A stretch of 19,045 nucleotides of DNA from Ettlia oleoabundans (Eukaryota; Chlorophyta; Chlorophyceae; Chlamydomonadales): positions 9,174 through 28,218 of the forward strand of contig JAAMXP010001149.1 in assembly GCA_019693395.1 (NCBI GenBank). The letters run 5' to 3'. Shown piece after piece: positions 1 through 8,221 of the stretch. The notes under the pieces are model-generated. The model did not search any database, was not told the DNA's origin, and saw only the letters and a program-made list of their open reading frames with translations. Numbering within the stretch: position 1 is the first letter of the stretch; each line of letters opens with the position of its first letter. The position numbers and the translations under genes are program-made.

Positions 1-14
1 CCCCCCCCCCCCCC

Positions 15-50
<36 letters not shown>

Positions 51-70
51 GCCCACACACACACAACACA
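1..70. repeat. C-run followed by (CA)n microsatellite at the left edge
   Basis: A run of fifteen C is followed by a long CA dinucleotide tract that becomes imperfect near position 50. On the minus strand this lies inside the intron after the last visible CstF-77 exon, reading (GT)n and then a G-run. No coding signal is seen here. Such a tract at a sequence end is typical of an assembly break. Confidence 0.9.
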
Positions 71-145
71 CCTAACCCCACACCCAACGCCCCAATCCTA
101 CGAATACCACAAGCACAAGCAGCGGGCAACCACTTCCCCGCGCAC

Positions 146-3100
146 CCAGCAGGAACTGCGCGTAAGCCAGCACCAGGTCGGGCTCGCCCATGTGACTCTT
201 GAGCCCCAGCTCAAATATGTTGCGGGGGATGGTGTCCTTGGCCTCGTGTCGCCACTCCATCAGCGCTGACGCGGCGTAGGCCTGCCACCGCATGCCCCCC
301 CACTTCCGCGCACGCATAAACAGCTGCAGGAGGGAAACAGGGATGTAGGGTGGTTGGTATTTGAGAAGGTGCCAGTGCCGCGAACTCTCCCGGGGTGGGA
401 GTGGGATAAAGTTAAGCTGGCGAAGGAGCACTTTACCCACTGTGGGTCTGTTCCCCTCGATATTTTGCTTTTCACCCAGCACCCCCAATGGAATCCAGGG
501 CTCCCCAATTATGTAGCCTCGTTTGTTTGACCACTGGCATATGAAGGCCAACCAGCCCCGCCCACCTTGCGTGCGGCCATGATGCCTTGCGTGCGCTTGG
601 TGAAACGCATGTACTGCACCCAGGCCAGCGTCCCCTGCTCAAGGCTCAGCTGCAGGCCCTCAGAGGCAGGCACATCCACATCCGCAATATCCGCATGCTG
701 GCCTGCCTGCTGCTCGCCCTGCTGCTCCGCTTTGGGCTCCACTTTTATTTCTGGCTTCACTTCCGCTTGCTGTAGCTGCGGCGGCGGTGCAGACGGTGGC
801 AAAGGCACCTGCTCTGCACCCGCCCCTGCAGCCTGAGCCGCGCTGTCAGCCGCCGGTGAGTCTGGCTCCTGATGCGCCTCCTCCTTCACCTCCTGCTCTG
901 CTGCACCGTTTGGCGCTCCGTCAGCCTGGGCGGATGCATCTTTATTATCGCTTGCCTGCTGCTGAAGCTGCTCCACAACAGTCGCTGCCTCTGCTGCCTG
1001 CTGCTTGTCGTTGTCATCCGCCACAGTCGCTCCAGCGGGCTGCGTCGGGGAAGCCGGTGTCGCGGCAGGCGGTGCTGCGGGCGATGCGGTTGCAGCTGGC
1101 GGGGCGACGGCCCCTGCCGCTGCCTCTTCTGCGGGCTTCAGATGCTCCACAAGCTTCTCGTAAATCGCCTTTGCTGCCGTCACATTGCCCAACGACTCCT
1201 GCAGGCAACCACCCAAAACACACGGGAGACAGCCGCTTAATATACACAAACAACGGCCGTAGTTGACGGGCCCAGGGTACCAGGCCTGGTGCCAGACACG
1301 CATGGCGTTGCCGAGGCAGGCAGCTAGCGGGGCCAAGCAGCTGGCACCTGGGTAGCACTTGCCAACTGACATCACAACTTCACCACACACAGAGGTGCTG
1401 ACCCTGCCCAGCACTCACCCCAGCACACCCCGGGGCCTCCTTACCCACCACCTGCTGCCACCCCAGCCCTAGGCCCCCACCTGCAGGTCTGCTGCTGCAA
1501 AGTGCAGGGCCAGCGCAGATGGCAGCGCGTTACGCCCCTTCTCCAGCACCGCCGCCGCAGCTGCTGTGCCACTGCCGCCTCCCAGCCTGTGCCAGGCCGC
1601 AAACTCCAGCCATACGTCCGGGTAGTGGAACAGCACCATGAGGGCCTGCTCAAATGCCAACGCAACCCTGCAGGGACAGGAGGTTTGTTGAGGGTGAGCT
1701 TGTTGAGGGCAGTGGTGGGTGGAAAGGTCGCAGTGCAACAAGGCAGCAAGCCATCAAGTCGGAAGTGGGAGCGCAAGAGGCACCAAAGAAGCAGCGCCGG
1801 TGACCTGGTCTGCAACAAGTGTAAAGTCTGACGATTTGTGCAAGATGCATCAGCGTGTGCAGGTACAGGTAGTGGTCAGCCAGCCGCTCCTCTGCGGCTG
1901 CTGCCACACAGAGGGGCCCATAACCCATGCTGAGGCATGTGGAGCCCCTGCCCCTGCCCCGCCGGGCAACCCAGGCCCCTTCCAAATCTTTCTTGCTCCC
2001 CTCCTCCTCAGCTGCACTGACAGCATCAGAACCACCAGCCAAAGCAGTTCATACGCGCGCACGATCCCCCCCCCCCCACACACACCACCACCACCAAACA
2101 CACACACACCACCACCACCACCACACACACACAAACCACCACCCCCAACCTGTCACCCTCTACCAGCAGGCGCAGCATCCCCGCCTCACCTTGCGGCGTA
2201 TGTGGGTGAGTCGAGGTGCTGGGGGTTGCTGCGCTCCCAGTCCAAGTACTCGCGCCACAGAGCCGCCTGCTGCTGCTGTGTGAACCCGCCGCGCCCAGGC
2301 GGCAGCGCCAGTGCTCTCAGGTTGATGGCACCCAGCCGCGCCTCACGCTCCTTCAGCAGGGTGCGGGCTGCGGGCAAAGGCAAGGCCAGGCCAGGCGAAA
2401 GGGGCAGACAAGGGAGGGGCGGTTGGATGGGGCAGGGCCAGGCAGTGGGAGGGCGAGAAGGTGGAAGGGGCATGGGCTGTGATCATGGACTGCCAGTACT
2501 CGTGCGGGCGTCGCACCCGCCCGGACCGGTCACGGTCACTGCCACAGCACCTTGTCCTGTCAAACAAGGTGGGCAGGAAGCAGGGGCGCGGCTCAGCAGA
2601 GCTGTGCAGCTGGCAGCAGCGGCGTGACCCGGATGAGCCCGCACCTGCTTGGTACTGCGGCCGCCACTCGTCCAGCAGGCGCCGTGCCAGCTGCTTGTTG
2701 CTTCCCGCCATCTCAGACCCCTCAAACCCCCGCCACAGACCCTCCAGCTGCGGCGAAGGCACCAGAAGAGCACGCTGGTAGGCCCGGCGCACAGCCGCAA
2801 CCTTCTGGGACTCCTCCTGCAGCACCACCGGATGGCAGCTACCAGTATAACATGTAGCCAGCGTACTGAGCAAGCCAGCCAGCTCTTGGGACTTCCGTAT
2901 TAGCTAGCTCTCTAGCTAGCTAGCTAGCGGTGAGATTACAGCCAGAACACTGCGTCAACCATGCCTGCCGCAGCATACTGGACGTGGCCCTTGTGTGAAG
3001 CAGTAGGCTGCAGAAGCCAAGGCAGACTCTGTGTGGCGCTTTTCAGAAGTGCAACAGGGGAAGAACCCAGACCAGAGCAGTACCCCACATCAAACAGTCC

Positions 3101-4226
3101 CTTAACCATAGCGCCATTGGCCTTAGAATCAGTGCACAGAACCAGCCCTGCAAACCGCACCTGCCCCTCCAGTGCTTCCCCATACAGCGCCACATACTCG
3201 GGGCTGCCTTGCTTGGGGGCCTGCAGGGACCACGCAGCACCATTCGCAGCATGAGAGCTGACCTACCTTTGCTGTCCCCCAAACCCCGCAACCCCAACCA
3301 GCTGCTGTTGGTGCCCCCCCTGCCGCTATGTCTGCTACTGCTGCTGCTGCCCGTTGCTGCCATTCAAACGAGCCGGCGCACAATTGCATGCGTAGAGTCC
3401 CAGCCGATTTCATCTGCTGTTGATGCTGCCACGGCCTCATTCAGCAGTGGCCACCTGCAGGAAAGCAATGTAGTCCAGCCAGATGCCGCCGCATGCGCTG
3501 TCCTGGCCCAGGCGGTCCAGTGTGAACTCATAAGCCTGACGGATCTCCGCCAGACCTCCAGCCCCACGTGGCTCATTTAGCTGCAAGGCAGCAGGGCGGG
3601 TGGTATGGTTGGGGGCCAAAACGCTGGATGGGTGCAAGTGGGCAGGTGTGCGAGTTTGCAGTGTGGTGCAGGGTGCCAATGAGCCCTCCCTACCCACCAA
3701 TGTGCCGGCTGTGGTCAGGCTGTGGCACCGGTTAAACCTTGGTGTGATCCATGTATTGTGCGCCCACCCACCCGCTTGATGAAGTTGAGGTACGAGCGCC
3801 AAAGGTCGACGCTCAGGCAGGTGAGCAGGCAGCGTGAAAACACGCTCTTCACCACACCCTCATCGCTGCAGCTCATCTGGTGGTCGGCATACTCGCGCCA
3901 GTACCCTGCCTGCATGTCGGCCAGAGCAAAGAATGGCAGTGAGGGCTGAGCCAGTGTTGTGGCAAGCAGCAGGGGCACATGCAGCTCAGCAGGCGGGGGG
4001 AGCGGCGGCAGTGGCGGTGGCGGCAGCCAGGGCCGCGGAGCGGCGGACTCACGGCAGTCGGGAACACATTTAGCAGGTCCTCATAAACGGCTGAGAGTGC
4101 GGCGTCCCGTTCAGGGCCCCGGCGGGCGCGGTCGGCCTCAGACACGAGCGACTCCCAGGCCTGGGCGTCGTAGGGGTCTTTGGCTACCCGCTTGCGCAAT
4201 GCTGCAGTGCGTTCTTTGCTGCTCAT
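146..4226 (-). CDS. CSTF77: CstF-77 / suppressor of forked (Rna14 family), 5' part of gene, nine exons, C-terminus off the left edge
   Basis: CstF-77 is the HAT-repeat scaffold of the nuclear cleavage stimulation factor, which helps select polyadenylation sites. Modelled exons, in transcript order: 4226-4053, 3909-3772, 3580-3455, 3220-3161, 2816-2645, 2367-2190, 1667-1481, 1198-566 and 323-146. Phases agree at every junction and all introns are GT-AG. The start is the ATG at 4226, giving MSSKERTAALRKRV. HAT-type stretches follow in family order: YWREYADHQM and LWRSYLNFIKRV (about 60-105), IRQAYEFTLDRLG and IWLDYIAFLQ (about 115-146), VAAVRRAYQRAL (about 170), ALWREYLDWERSNP (about 257-270), VLFHYPDVWLEFAAWH (about 293-308), LAWVQYMRFTKRTQG (about 535-550) and NIFELGLK (about 587). 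About 615 residues are visible. The family is normally about 700-760, but here a low-complexity block of about 155 residues is inserted within exon 8. The last donor used is at 145/144; exons beyond it are off the window. The family call is firm. Individual splice sites are inferred. Confidence 0.9.
566..1198 (-). other. Large CstF-77 exon with a low-complexity insert between HAT repeats
   Basis: This 633-nt exon (211 codons, phase 0 on both sides) begins with a normal HAT helix (ESLGNVTAAKAIYEKLVEHL) and ends with another (LAWVQYMRFTKRTQGIMAARK). Between them, about residues 371-525 of the model, is an Ala/Pro stretch, then Gln/Glu/Lys-rich sequence such as VKPEIKVEPKAEQQ. No stop interrupts it. 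It is an in-exon expansion, most likely a disordered loop, compared with the short linker I know from plant and animal homologues. Confidence 0.8.
2064..2152. repeat. C12 run plus (CA)n/(CCA)n microsatellite
   Basis: Twelve C at 2066-2077 are followed by mixed CA and CCA repeats to about 2150. The tract lies in the 522-nt CstF-77 intron (2189-1668), the longest resolved intron of that gene. On the transcribed strand it is (GT/GGT)n followed by a G-run, the same order as in the intron at the left edge. Confidence 0.9.
2900..2928. repeat. (TAGC)n tetranucleotide repeat
   Basis: TAGCTAGC units interrupted by CTCTC. The repeat lies in the CstF-77 intron 3160-2817, about 85 nt from the acceptor on the transcribed side. 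TAGC repeats are self-complementary. No function can be assigned. Confidence 0.85.
3161..3220 (-). other. Candidate 20-codon exon (fourth exon) of CstF-77
   Basis: Inside what would otherwise be a 638-nt intron, a 60-nt block reads APKQGSPEYVALYGEALEGQ. It is bounded by CTGCAG on the acceptor side and CAG|GTGCGG on the donor side, both in phase 0. Inclusion keeps the frame and splits the intron into 234 and 344 nt, matching the gene's other introns. It links IWLDYIAFLQ to EESQKVAAVRR, where family members carry a short variable loop. Skipping would also stay in frame, so it could be alternatively used. Confidence 0.6.
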
Positions 4227-4595
4227 TTCAACGGCGAGTTCTTCTGTTCCTCGGGCAAAGAATGTCACTGCATGGCGCGATGCCGAGCACAGCGACCGAC
4301 GATGCGCGTTGCGCACTTGCTGATGTGCAGCGGGCGGCGATGGCAATGAGCAGGGCGCAAAACAAAATGACAGGCTGGAAAGGGACGCGTCACTTGCAGA
4401 ACTGCGGCTCGCTTCCAGCGATCGGGCGCTAACTGACTCTTTGTTACGCTTGTCGCAACCCTTCGTGGCGGCCAGGGCAAGACTGGTAACATGGCAACTG
4501 TGACAGCAGTGCGAAGTAGGGGAGCTGGCCTCGGACGGCTGGCCAGCGCCTGGTTCAGGCCACACAACACTTCAGCCGCGACACAGACGCCTGGC
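4227..4595. promoter_or_regulatory. Divergent intergenic region between CstF-77 and the unknown gene
   Basis: These 369 nt separate the CstF-77 start (4226, minus) from the proposed start of the rightward gene (4596). Both promoters would have to lie here. I see no clear TATA box, CCAAT pair or long repeat. The open frames crossing it lack splice support or family resemblance. The promoter role is inferred from gene orientation only. Confidence 0.4.
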
Positions 4596-5734
4596 ATGAT
4601 GGAAGGTATGAGGGTTTGCTGAGTCCGCCCATTTCCGCCGCTGTGGCGCGAACCTGCACCAGGGCGAGTTTGTTCATGCAAATTGAAGGACTTGAAGGGC
4701 GCGGTTAACTGCATGCTTGCTACGTTTTCTCCGTGCTGAGTGTAGTGGCCATCATTGACCCATTGCTGGTATTAGAGCCAGACCGCCTGGCTTTGGCAAC
4801 GTCATCGGCATCACAGGGCGGAGTCGAATCAGCCAGCGTGCAGCCCTTTGTCAAGGTCTCGGTACGTGATAGCTATCAGCATTCATATTGTTGACATTGC
4901 CACTTTTATGACACGGTAGTCAAGCTTGCACAGCCTGAAAGATGTGCGTGGGGTTGTGCAATGAAGGGTTTGTGCACGCCCTCTACCTCCTCGAGCAGGT
5001 GCCCTTTCGGCTGCTGGCACAACTGCATCAAGGGCGTCTAGAGCTGGCAGATATGGATGATCCGGGAAACCACTGGTGCGGAATCAACTTTGCTTCAGCA
5101 CTTGCTGGCTGGCCCATTTATTCACGTGGACATCATACTGTCCGCCAGTAGCTGGCCATGCCACCCACAGCAGCCCACCTCCCCTCACCTGTGCCTGCCC
5201 CCGTAGCAGGTTTTTTGGCAAGCAAGCTGAGCTCTTCCAGTACAAGTTTTTGGGGCGGCACACTGTGCAGAGTGGCTTCACCAGCCTCATACAGGCTCAC
5301 GAGCTGCAGCAGCTGCTAAATCGCCCACCAGAGCGGCAGAATCGCAAGCAGGCAGCGGTGGAGGAGCACAGCTGGCTGGCCTTCCTGCAGCACATGAAGG
5401 GCAGCAGTGGGGAGGGGCTGTGGCCTACACCCTCCCTCCCCTTCCTCTTCGCAGGTGAGATTGCAGCTGCCTGATGAGTCACTAGCGCTGTATTAGTGCG
5501 CTTCGGCTGCTGCTTCCAGGCTTATTTTGCCAGCGGTACAGATTCAATTGTGAACCTGGACCAAGCTTGGGCTGGGAATCACCGTGCTGCTGCCGCTGTT
5601 GCTGACGTTGCACACCATATATTGCAGGGAAGGCCATCGATTGCGCTTCGGTAGGTGTGTACAACATGACGGAAGGCGGCAGCGTGCAGGGGCTCATGCT
5701 TTCTACCGAATATGATACACCAGGAGCTCAGTGA
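4596..5734 (+). CDS. Putative five-exon gene of unknown function
   Basis: I do not recognise the product. The best model has exons 4596-4605, 4746-4861, 4942-5075, 5210-5454 and 5628-5734, with matched phases, giving about 203 residues. It starts MMEVAIIDPLLVLEPDRLA. Exon 3 reads HALYLLEQVPFRLLAQLHQG and DMDDPGNHW, running across a phase-2 junction into WFFGKQAELFQYKFLGRH and IQAHELQQLL. These stretches look like amphipathic helices with ordinary coding composition. The donors at 4862 (GTACGT) and 5455 (GTGAGA) are strong. The weak points are the acceptor at 4941, which lacks a pyrimidine tract, the 80-nt intron before it, and the 3' end. Reading through at 5454 instead stops at 5474 (ending GEIAAA). 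A TGTAA signal at 5957-5961 would serve either form. No transmembrane segment or targeting peptide is evident. Confidence 0.35.
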
Positions 5735-5956
5735 GCACGTGGCCCAGGCTATTGAAAGGAAACCTAACTGCATATGGCATAGATGCTTTCCTGCTCCTTT
5801 CGATATTTTCAGTTGTATTTTCCTCCTGTTTGGTTGCTGATCCAAAAGCTATCTTGGTTCGGGCAAGCAGAACAATCTTCAAAACAAGTTGGCCCAGCAA
5901 TGACAAACGCTGCAGAACATTACCGTCTCTTAAGTTTGTGTGCATCAATCACCATA

Positions 5957-5961
5957 TGTAA
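5957..5961 (+). terminator. TGTAA polyadenylation signal, candidate for the unknown gene
   Basis: TGTAA is the usual chlorophycean near-upstream polyadenylation element. This copy lies about 220 nt after the proposed stop at 5734. It supports a rightward transcript ending near 5975, but single TGTAA motifs also occur by chance. Confidence 0.4.
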
Positions 5962-6128
5962 TGGGCTGTTGGTTGGGCTGAGAACTCCTTTGGTGCATCC
6001 TCGGCTTCGTGCGCTGCCAACTGTTTTGATCTGGCCTGGCAGCACAGAAGTACCCTGGTTGTTGTCGCACCTTATGCAACCTGTCGCCTCGTTTTGCAAG
6101 GTATCGCCTCGTCTTGCACCCTGCAGTT

Positions 6129-6369
6129 GTGACCTACGTGGATCTGGATGCCGCCGCCTATTTCAATGACACCCACCAGTTTCAAGGGTGTGTTTAACGC
6201 CACAGAGTTTGCCCCCACCTATGCGATGTAGAGCATGAACAGCCTGATGGCCAATAATGGGCTGGGAAACCTTTGGGCCACGGTCGCAAACAATGCCGAA
6301 TACCGTAATATAATTTTGAGCGGCAATCTAGAGCACTACAAACCTGGTGCTATTGGCAACCACAACTGA
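6129..6369 (+). pseudogene. Frame-broken coding-like remnant, family unknown
   Basis: Protein-like sequence runs from 6129 (VTYVDLDAAAYFNDTHQ), shifts frame by one base near 6180 to continue FKGVFNATEFAPTYAM, meets an in-frame TAG at about 6229, then continues SMNSLMANNGLGNLWATVAN and EYRNIILSGNLEHYKPG to a TGA at 6367-6369. The fragments look like one protein with a frameshift and a stop. Intron-like splicing does not repair both breaks in an obvious way. I cannot name a family. It could also be chance, as no homology search is available. Confidence 0.3.
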
Positions 6370-6861
6370 GCCTCAACCTGCTATGTTGGGACCTGCCTTT
6401 GTTGTGCAGCACAGTAAAACCCTACCACTGTCTTCCAATCTCCCTTACTGCTTTTCTAAGTACCATTTAAAGCATTCAACATGCGATGTTTACTGCTTGC
6501 AGTGCACCTACACTAGTACTTGAACACCATTGTACCCATAGAGATACCGGCATGCGGGCTCTTGGGAGCAAAGTAGTCAACATTGCCGGTTGTCCCTGCT
6601 TGTGTCTGCTTGCTTGCATGTGATGATATTTTATTTTCAGTCGTCTGCAAGCGTTGCAACAAACTTTCAAATAGCTGTCAAAGAAATACAAGTAGGGTCG
6701 ACAGCGGCAGGCGCTGAGCCGGCGCTGACGTGGTAAATCTTCAAGGATGGGTTCTGAGGCAAGGTGCGTTCAAACGGCGCAGGGGGCAGCCGTCCTTTTC
6801 CTTTCTGTCTAATCAGATCCCTTCGTAGCTACTTTACCCGCGCAAAACTTGTACTCCACAG

Positions 6862-7670
6862 ATGCTCGCTTGCTGCGCTGTCGGGCCTCGTTGCGCGGCA
6901 GCTGCGCCAGGCTGCAAACGCGCTGCAGCGCAACAGCCAAGGCAAACAACCCCACCGCGCCAACAGCTGCTTTCTCAAGTAGCGGTGGCGGGTGCAGCGG
7001 CAGCAGGTGCTATTAGTACTACGAAGTCAAGTGAATTTCATTGGTCTCTATTCAGCATCGTTTGCCACATTTGTACCGGATAATCACAAAGCTGTCTTCC
7101 TCCCATGCGCAGCTCTGCTGCTGTCCCCCGCAGCAGCACTGGCCGACTTGCCTGCACCAAGCAGCGGCGCAAACAGCAGTGGCGGAACGCTGTCCCTGTC
7201 ATTTGTGGACCAAAGTGTCAAAGCAAAGTTGGAGGAGCGAGATGATGCAGCTGCCTACAAGTGCCTGCAAATGTTTGACTGTGAGAGCCACTGCTGGGTG
7301 TACTGTCGGTACTGCGCTGCTCATGCTGCTGCTACTGCCCGCTTGTTTATCCGCTGTGGTTCCCCATATCGTCAGATATCTGACGAACTCTCTCGCAATG
7401 CAAGTTGTGTCAGTCCTGCAGTGGGGCGTGGTGGTTTGGCAATCGGCTGCAGCCCTCCCATGCCCCCTCCCCACCCCTCCCCATTGCTGTCTCGCTGACA
7501 CTTGTTGTTTGTCCTTGGACCCATGCCCGGTCCGGATCACAGGTGACGGCGACCGGCGAGAGTATGCAAAGAAGCAGTGGGCGGATTTCTTGGAGAGGGG
7601 AGGCCCAGCACGCAAGGCTGCCAAGCCGTCACCTGCGCCAGTAGCTGCTGAGTCACGGCCAACTCAATGA
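6862..7670 (+). CDS. Small putative thylakoid-lumen protein, function unknown
   Basis: Exons 6862-7006, 7113-7280 and 7543-7670 join in phase to give 146 residues. Residues 1-40 are rich in Ala, Arg, Gln and Pro and poor in acids, like a chloroplast transit peptide. Residues 40-59 form a hydrophobic Ala/Leu core ending AAALA|D, an AxA-type thylakoid processing site. No twin-arginine precedes it, so a Sec-type route is the simpler reading. The predicted mature chain is about 87 residues. It has a helical acidic/basic core, SFVDQSVKAKLEERDDAAAY, two cysteines six positions apart (C99, C105, in KCLQMFDCDGDRREYAKKQW), and a Lys/Pro/Ala-rich tail. C105 is created across the second splice junction, which supports the model. 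The cysteine pair could form a lumenal disulfide. I do not recognise the family. The ATG at 6862 was chosen because it keeps the targeting peptide in frame with the mature part. Confidence 0.65.
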
Positions 7671-7752
7671 TGCAGTCCCGCCCCCTGCTCAGGCAATTAT
7701 TGAACATGTTAATGTTGGTTTTTAATATCATAATATGCTGCACTCTTCTATA

Positions 7753-7787
7753 TCGGCCAATCAATGTCAGCGCTCCTGATTGGCTGA
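7753..7787. promoter_or_regulatory. Inverted pair of CCAAT boxes (hairpin-capable)
   Basis: TCGGCCAATCA at 7753-7763 and TGATTGGCTGA at 7777-7787 are reverse complements except for one G-T pair, separated by 13 nt. Each arm carries a CCAAT pentamer, in opposite directions. The element lies about 85 nt after the lumenal-protein stop and about 460 nt before the first in-frame RUS ATG. It could be a promoter element for RUS (NF-Y-type binding) or a hairpin in the upstream 3' UTR. Confidence 0.5.
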
Positions 7788-7895
7788 AGCAGTGTTGTTC
7801 TCTCACAGCTAGGCGCCTGGCAGCACTTGCCTGCGGTTTCTCACAAACTTTCCAACACGCAACCTATGCAGTGGAAGTCCTCCAAAATTCTCAAG

Positions 7896-7900
7896 TGTAA
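7896..7900 (+). terminator. TGTAA polyadenylation signal of the lumenal-protein gene
   Basis: The first TGTAA after the stop at 7670, about 226 nt downstream, is a normal distance for chlorophycean 3' UTRs. It implies that the upstream transcript ends near 7915. Confidence 0.6.
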
Positions 7901-8221
7901 TGCGGAAGTTGACATTCAGCCGGACCTCTCCGATGCTCTGTTGGAGGTGCGGTGCCAGGTGTGCCGGCGCCTCCTGGCTGGCAACAGGCAGGCAACGCCG
8001 GTGCACCTTCCAGCAACAGAGATTTTTCTCTCCTCAATACCAGATGAACATTACTGGTAATCGTAGTGCGAGTCATTTTCGCTAGGGTCTGTTTTAAATA
8101 TAAGCTTTCGGCGGAAGTCGGCAACCCGCACGACAGCGTGTACAGGAGCCAAAGCAAAGCCGGATTGCCGAGTATTTGTCAGGGGCTGTTTGAGGGCTTT
8201 GAGCCGTCGGCATCCAGCGGA

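Larger units (their letters stand above)
5735..6861. other. Gene-poor, relatively A/T-rich interval
   Basis: This stretch of about 1.1 kb holds the presumed 3' UTR of the upstream gene, frame-broken coding-like debris near 6129-6369 and the presumed promoter and 5' UTR of the lumenal-protein gene. By eye, 5740-5960 and 6380-6700 are clearly richer in A and T than the flanking exons. An ATG at 6746 (MGSEAR) followed by a GTGCGT donor at 6763 could be spliced to the acceptor at 6861, but then it is out of frame with the main start. It would be a short upstream reading frame or a non-coding leader exon. Confidence 0.6.
7671..8221. other. Intergenic region and unresolved 5' end of the RUS gene
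   Basis: This interval contains the 3' UTR of the upstream gene, the CCAAT inverted repeat and the unlocated 5' end of RUS. The frame leading into the first certain RUS exon is open from 8048 but has no ATG before 8222. An Arg/Ser/Cys-rich frame from an ATG at 7900 (MRKLTFSRTSPMLCWRCGAR) resembles a targeting peptide, but its GT at 8057 is in phase 1 and the AG sites I tested before 8222 do not restore the frame. A separate first exon is possible but not shown. Confidence 0.5.

Noticed and set aside
509..1414. Minus-strand frame of 301 codons taken as one exon
   Set aside because: Only 1198-566 is supported as exon. The part above 1198 is upstream of a CTGCAG acceptor and the part below 566 follows a GTGGGC donor.
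1719..2627. Long plus-strand open frame (about 302 codons)
   Set aside because: It runs antisense across CstF-77 exons and the C/CA microsatellite. Its Pro/His-rich middle is just repeat translated, and there is no family resemblance.
5407..5454. 48-nt in-frame intron in the unknown gene
   Set aside because: It has GT and AG ends and a pyrimidine-rich 3' half, but it is shorter than every other intron in the window (next shortest 80 nt, most 100-350). Kept as exon.
7900..8085. Arg/Ser-rich small frame as RUS transit-peptide exon
   Set aside because: It starts within the TGTAA signal of the upstream gene. Its donor phase does not match the acceptors I tested before 8222.
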